Below are positions 13,845-14,729 of a stretch of DNA of 14,729 nt, in pieces. Position numbers and translations under genes: made by a program. The notes beneath the pieces are model-generated. The model ran no database searches and had not been told where the DNA came from. It saw nothing but the letters and a program-made list of their open reading frames with translations. The stretch spans positions 1 to 14,729 of the forward strand of contig JAZRQA010000033.1 of assembly GCA_045649505.1 (NCBI GenBank). The letters are read 5' to 3'. The stretch is from SIG587 sp045649505 (GTDB taxonomy: Bacteria > Bacillota > Clostridia > Oscillospirales > Acutalibacteraceae). Every line of letters begins with the position of its first letter. Position 1 is the first letter of the stretch.

Positions 13845-14579
13845 TTACTTTATATTTGAAATGATTACTGCAGTAATATTATCCATTCCGCCGTTTAGAT
13901 TTGCCTGACTGACCAAGGCGGTAGCACAGTTTTCAATGTTGTTTTGGCTAATTATGCTTAACATCTTATCACTTTCAACCATATTTGAAAGACCGTCTGT
14001 GCAAACAAGAATCATATCATCGTTTAAGCAAGAAACTTCATTATAATCAACATTTACATTTTCGCCTACACCCAGCGCGCGAGTGATTACATTCTTTTTA
14101 GGATGCAATCGAGCTTCATCTGCTGTAAGCTGACCTGTTTCAACCATTTTTTGAACCATAGAATGATCTGTTGTTATCTGAGAAATATTATTGCCACTAA
14201 TAAGATAAGCGCGACTGTCACCAACATGAACTATATGGGCTATGTTTTCACTCATAATAACGGCAACAACGGTTGTTCCCATTCCCTTGAGCTGTTCATC
14301 GGTAAGTGAAGAATCATAAATTTCCACATTAGCTGACATAACCGCTGAGCAAAGAAGATTTTTAATTTGTGAATCGGTCATTCCTGATTGCCAGGAACGC
14401 ATAACATAATCATAAACGGTATTTGCCGCAGTTGTACTTGCAACATTCCCCGCTTTTGCACCACCCATACCGTCACAAACAACCGCAAAAGCCGTACCGT
14501 CATCAAGCAGACGCGCCATATATGCATCTTGATTAACAGTTCGTGACTTACCGGTATCGGTCTCACAAAAAATTCTCAT
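13845..14579 (-). CDS. prpC: PP2C-family Ser/Thr protein phosphatase PrpC (Stp1)
   Basis: Encodes 244 residues, a usual length for bacterial PPM/PP2C phosphatases. The metal-binding aspartates are in place: NQDA (D18), VCDGMGG (D36), CTDGL (D195) and GMDNIT (D233). VGDSRAYL (119-126), TTDHS (136-140) and a flap-like segment LTADEARLHPKKNVITRALG (151-170) are also typical. It dephosphorylates PrkC and its substrates in the cytoplasm. The start ATG overlaps the rlmN stop as ATGA (4 nt), with GGGGTG about 11 nt upstream inside rlmN, which shows translational coupling. The gene order phosphatase then kinase is the standard one. Confidence 0.97.
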   Translation of the reverse strand: MRIFCETDTGKSRTVNQDAYMARLLDDGTAFAVVCDGMGGAKAGNVASTTAANTVYDYVMRSWQSGMTDSQIKNLLCSAVMSANVEIYDSSLTDEQLKGMGTTVVAVIMSENIAHIVHVGDSRAYLISGNNISQITTDHSMVQKMVETGQLTADEARLHPKKNVITRALGVGENVNVDYNEVSCLNDDMILVCTDGLSNMVESDKMLSIISQNNIENCATALVSQANLNGGMDNITAVIISNIK

Positions 14580-14729
14580 AGGTTATCACACCCCTTATCA
14601 AGAGATTTTCGCCGTAACTGACCACAGGATGCCTCAATATCTGCACCAAGGGTTCGACGTATTGTTGAATTTAAACCTTTCTTATTTAAAAGCTCACAGA
14701 AATTTTGAATATGGTTTCTGTCCGGCTTA
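14576..14729 (-). CDS. rlmN: 23S rRNA (adenine2503-C2) methyltransferase RlmN, C-terminal end (partial)
   Basis: Fifty codons of the 3' end are visible on the minus strand, running from the window edge to a TGA at 14578-14576. The stretch STIRRTLGADIEASCGQLRR is diagnostic for RlmN; its Cys is the conserved residue that carries the methyl group in the radical-SAM mechanism (C355 in E. coli). A short tail of ten residues follows. RlmN methylates A2503 of 23S rRNA and A37 of some tRNAs. It is the first visible gene of the unit leading to spoVM. Confidence 0.95.
   Translation of the reverse strand, partial: KPDRNHIQNFCELLNKKGLNSTIRRTLGADIEASCGQLRRKSLDKGCDNL

Noticed and set aside
1..14729. CRISPR arrays, tRNA or rRNA genes, insertion sequences, toxin-antitoxin or phage genes
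   Set aside because: No direct-repeat arrays, cloverleaf-like sequences, transposase motifs or terminal inverted repeats were noticed. A tRNA or repeat scan would be needed to exclude them formally.

Overview
The window is low-GC, densely packed chromosomal DNA from an endospore-forming Firmicute. A gut-type clostridium (Oscillospiraceae/Ruminococcaceae-like) is the best guess. This rests on the sporulation genes (spoVAD, spoVM, spoIVFA/B-like pair), strong GGAGG-type ribosome binding sites, sigma-A promoters with 17-nt spacers, a PrkC kinase with PASTA repeats, and a PcrA helicase with an insert behind its Walker A segment. The genus cannot be fixed from the sequence alone. No rRNA, tRNA, CRISPR array, insertion sequence or prophage was seen.

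Layout, left to right. (1) 1-377, plus: the end of spoVAD. (2) 374-1855: mgtE, a Mg2+ transporter/channel, with an extended -10 promoter whose -35 box overlaps the spoVAD stop codon, ending in a bidirectional terminator. (3) 1854-5580, minus: pcrA from a near-consensus promoter, then a DUF975-type membrane protein and a DUF5412-type membrane-anchored protein. (4) 5632-6663, plus: an FkbM-family methyltransferase with an extra N-terminal nucleotide-binding-like domain; it stands alone and overlaps its convergent neighbour by 8 bp. (5) 6656-10508, minus: an M23 LytM protein and an M50 site-2 protease (spoIVFA/spoIVFB arrangement), then the radical-SAM gene pair TIGR03960 and TIGR03936. (6) 10567-14729, minus: rlmN (partial), prpC, prkC, rsgA, a 49-codon hydrophobic ORF, and a 27-codon gene recognised here as spoVM, closed by an intrinsic terminator.

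How the parts fit. Region 6 matches the Bacillus subtilis order rlmN-prpC-prkC-rsgA-(rpe-thiN)-spoVM, with rpe and thiN absent and an uncharacterised small membrane-protein gene in front of spoVM. prpC and prkC form the Ser/Thr phosphatase and PASTA-kinase pair that senses muropeptides; RsgA is a ribosome-assembly GTPase. spoVM, the M23/M50 pair and spoVAD all serve endospore formation: coat assembly on the forespore surface, pro-sigma-K-type intramembrane processing, and dipicolinate uptake. Three sporulation loci in under 15 kb is the theme of the window.

The most valuable observations concern short genes and start sites: the two small genes at 10608-10856, a TTG start for the TIGR03936 gene, and a candidate palindromic operator and promoter in front of the small-gene pair. 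No wholly new multi-gene system is evident. Most of the window is conserved housekeeping and sporulation DNA, with the FkbM gene and the two membrane-protein genes as the accessory parts.
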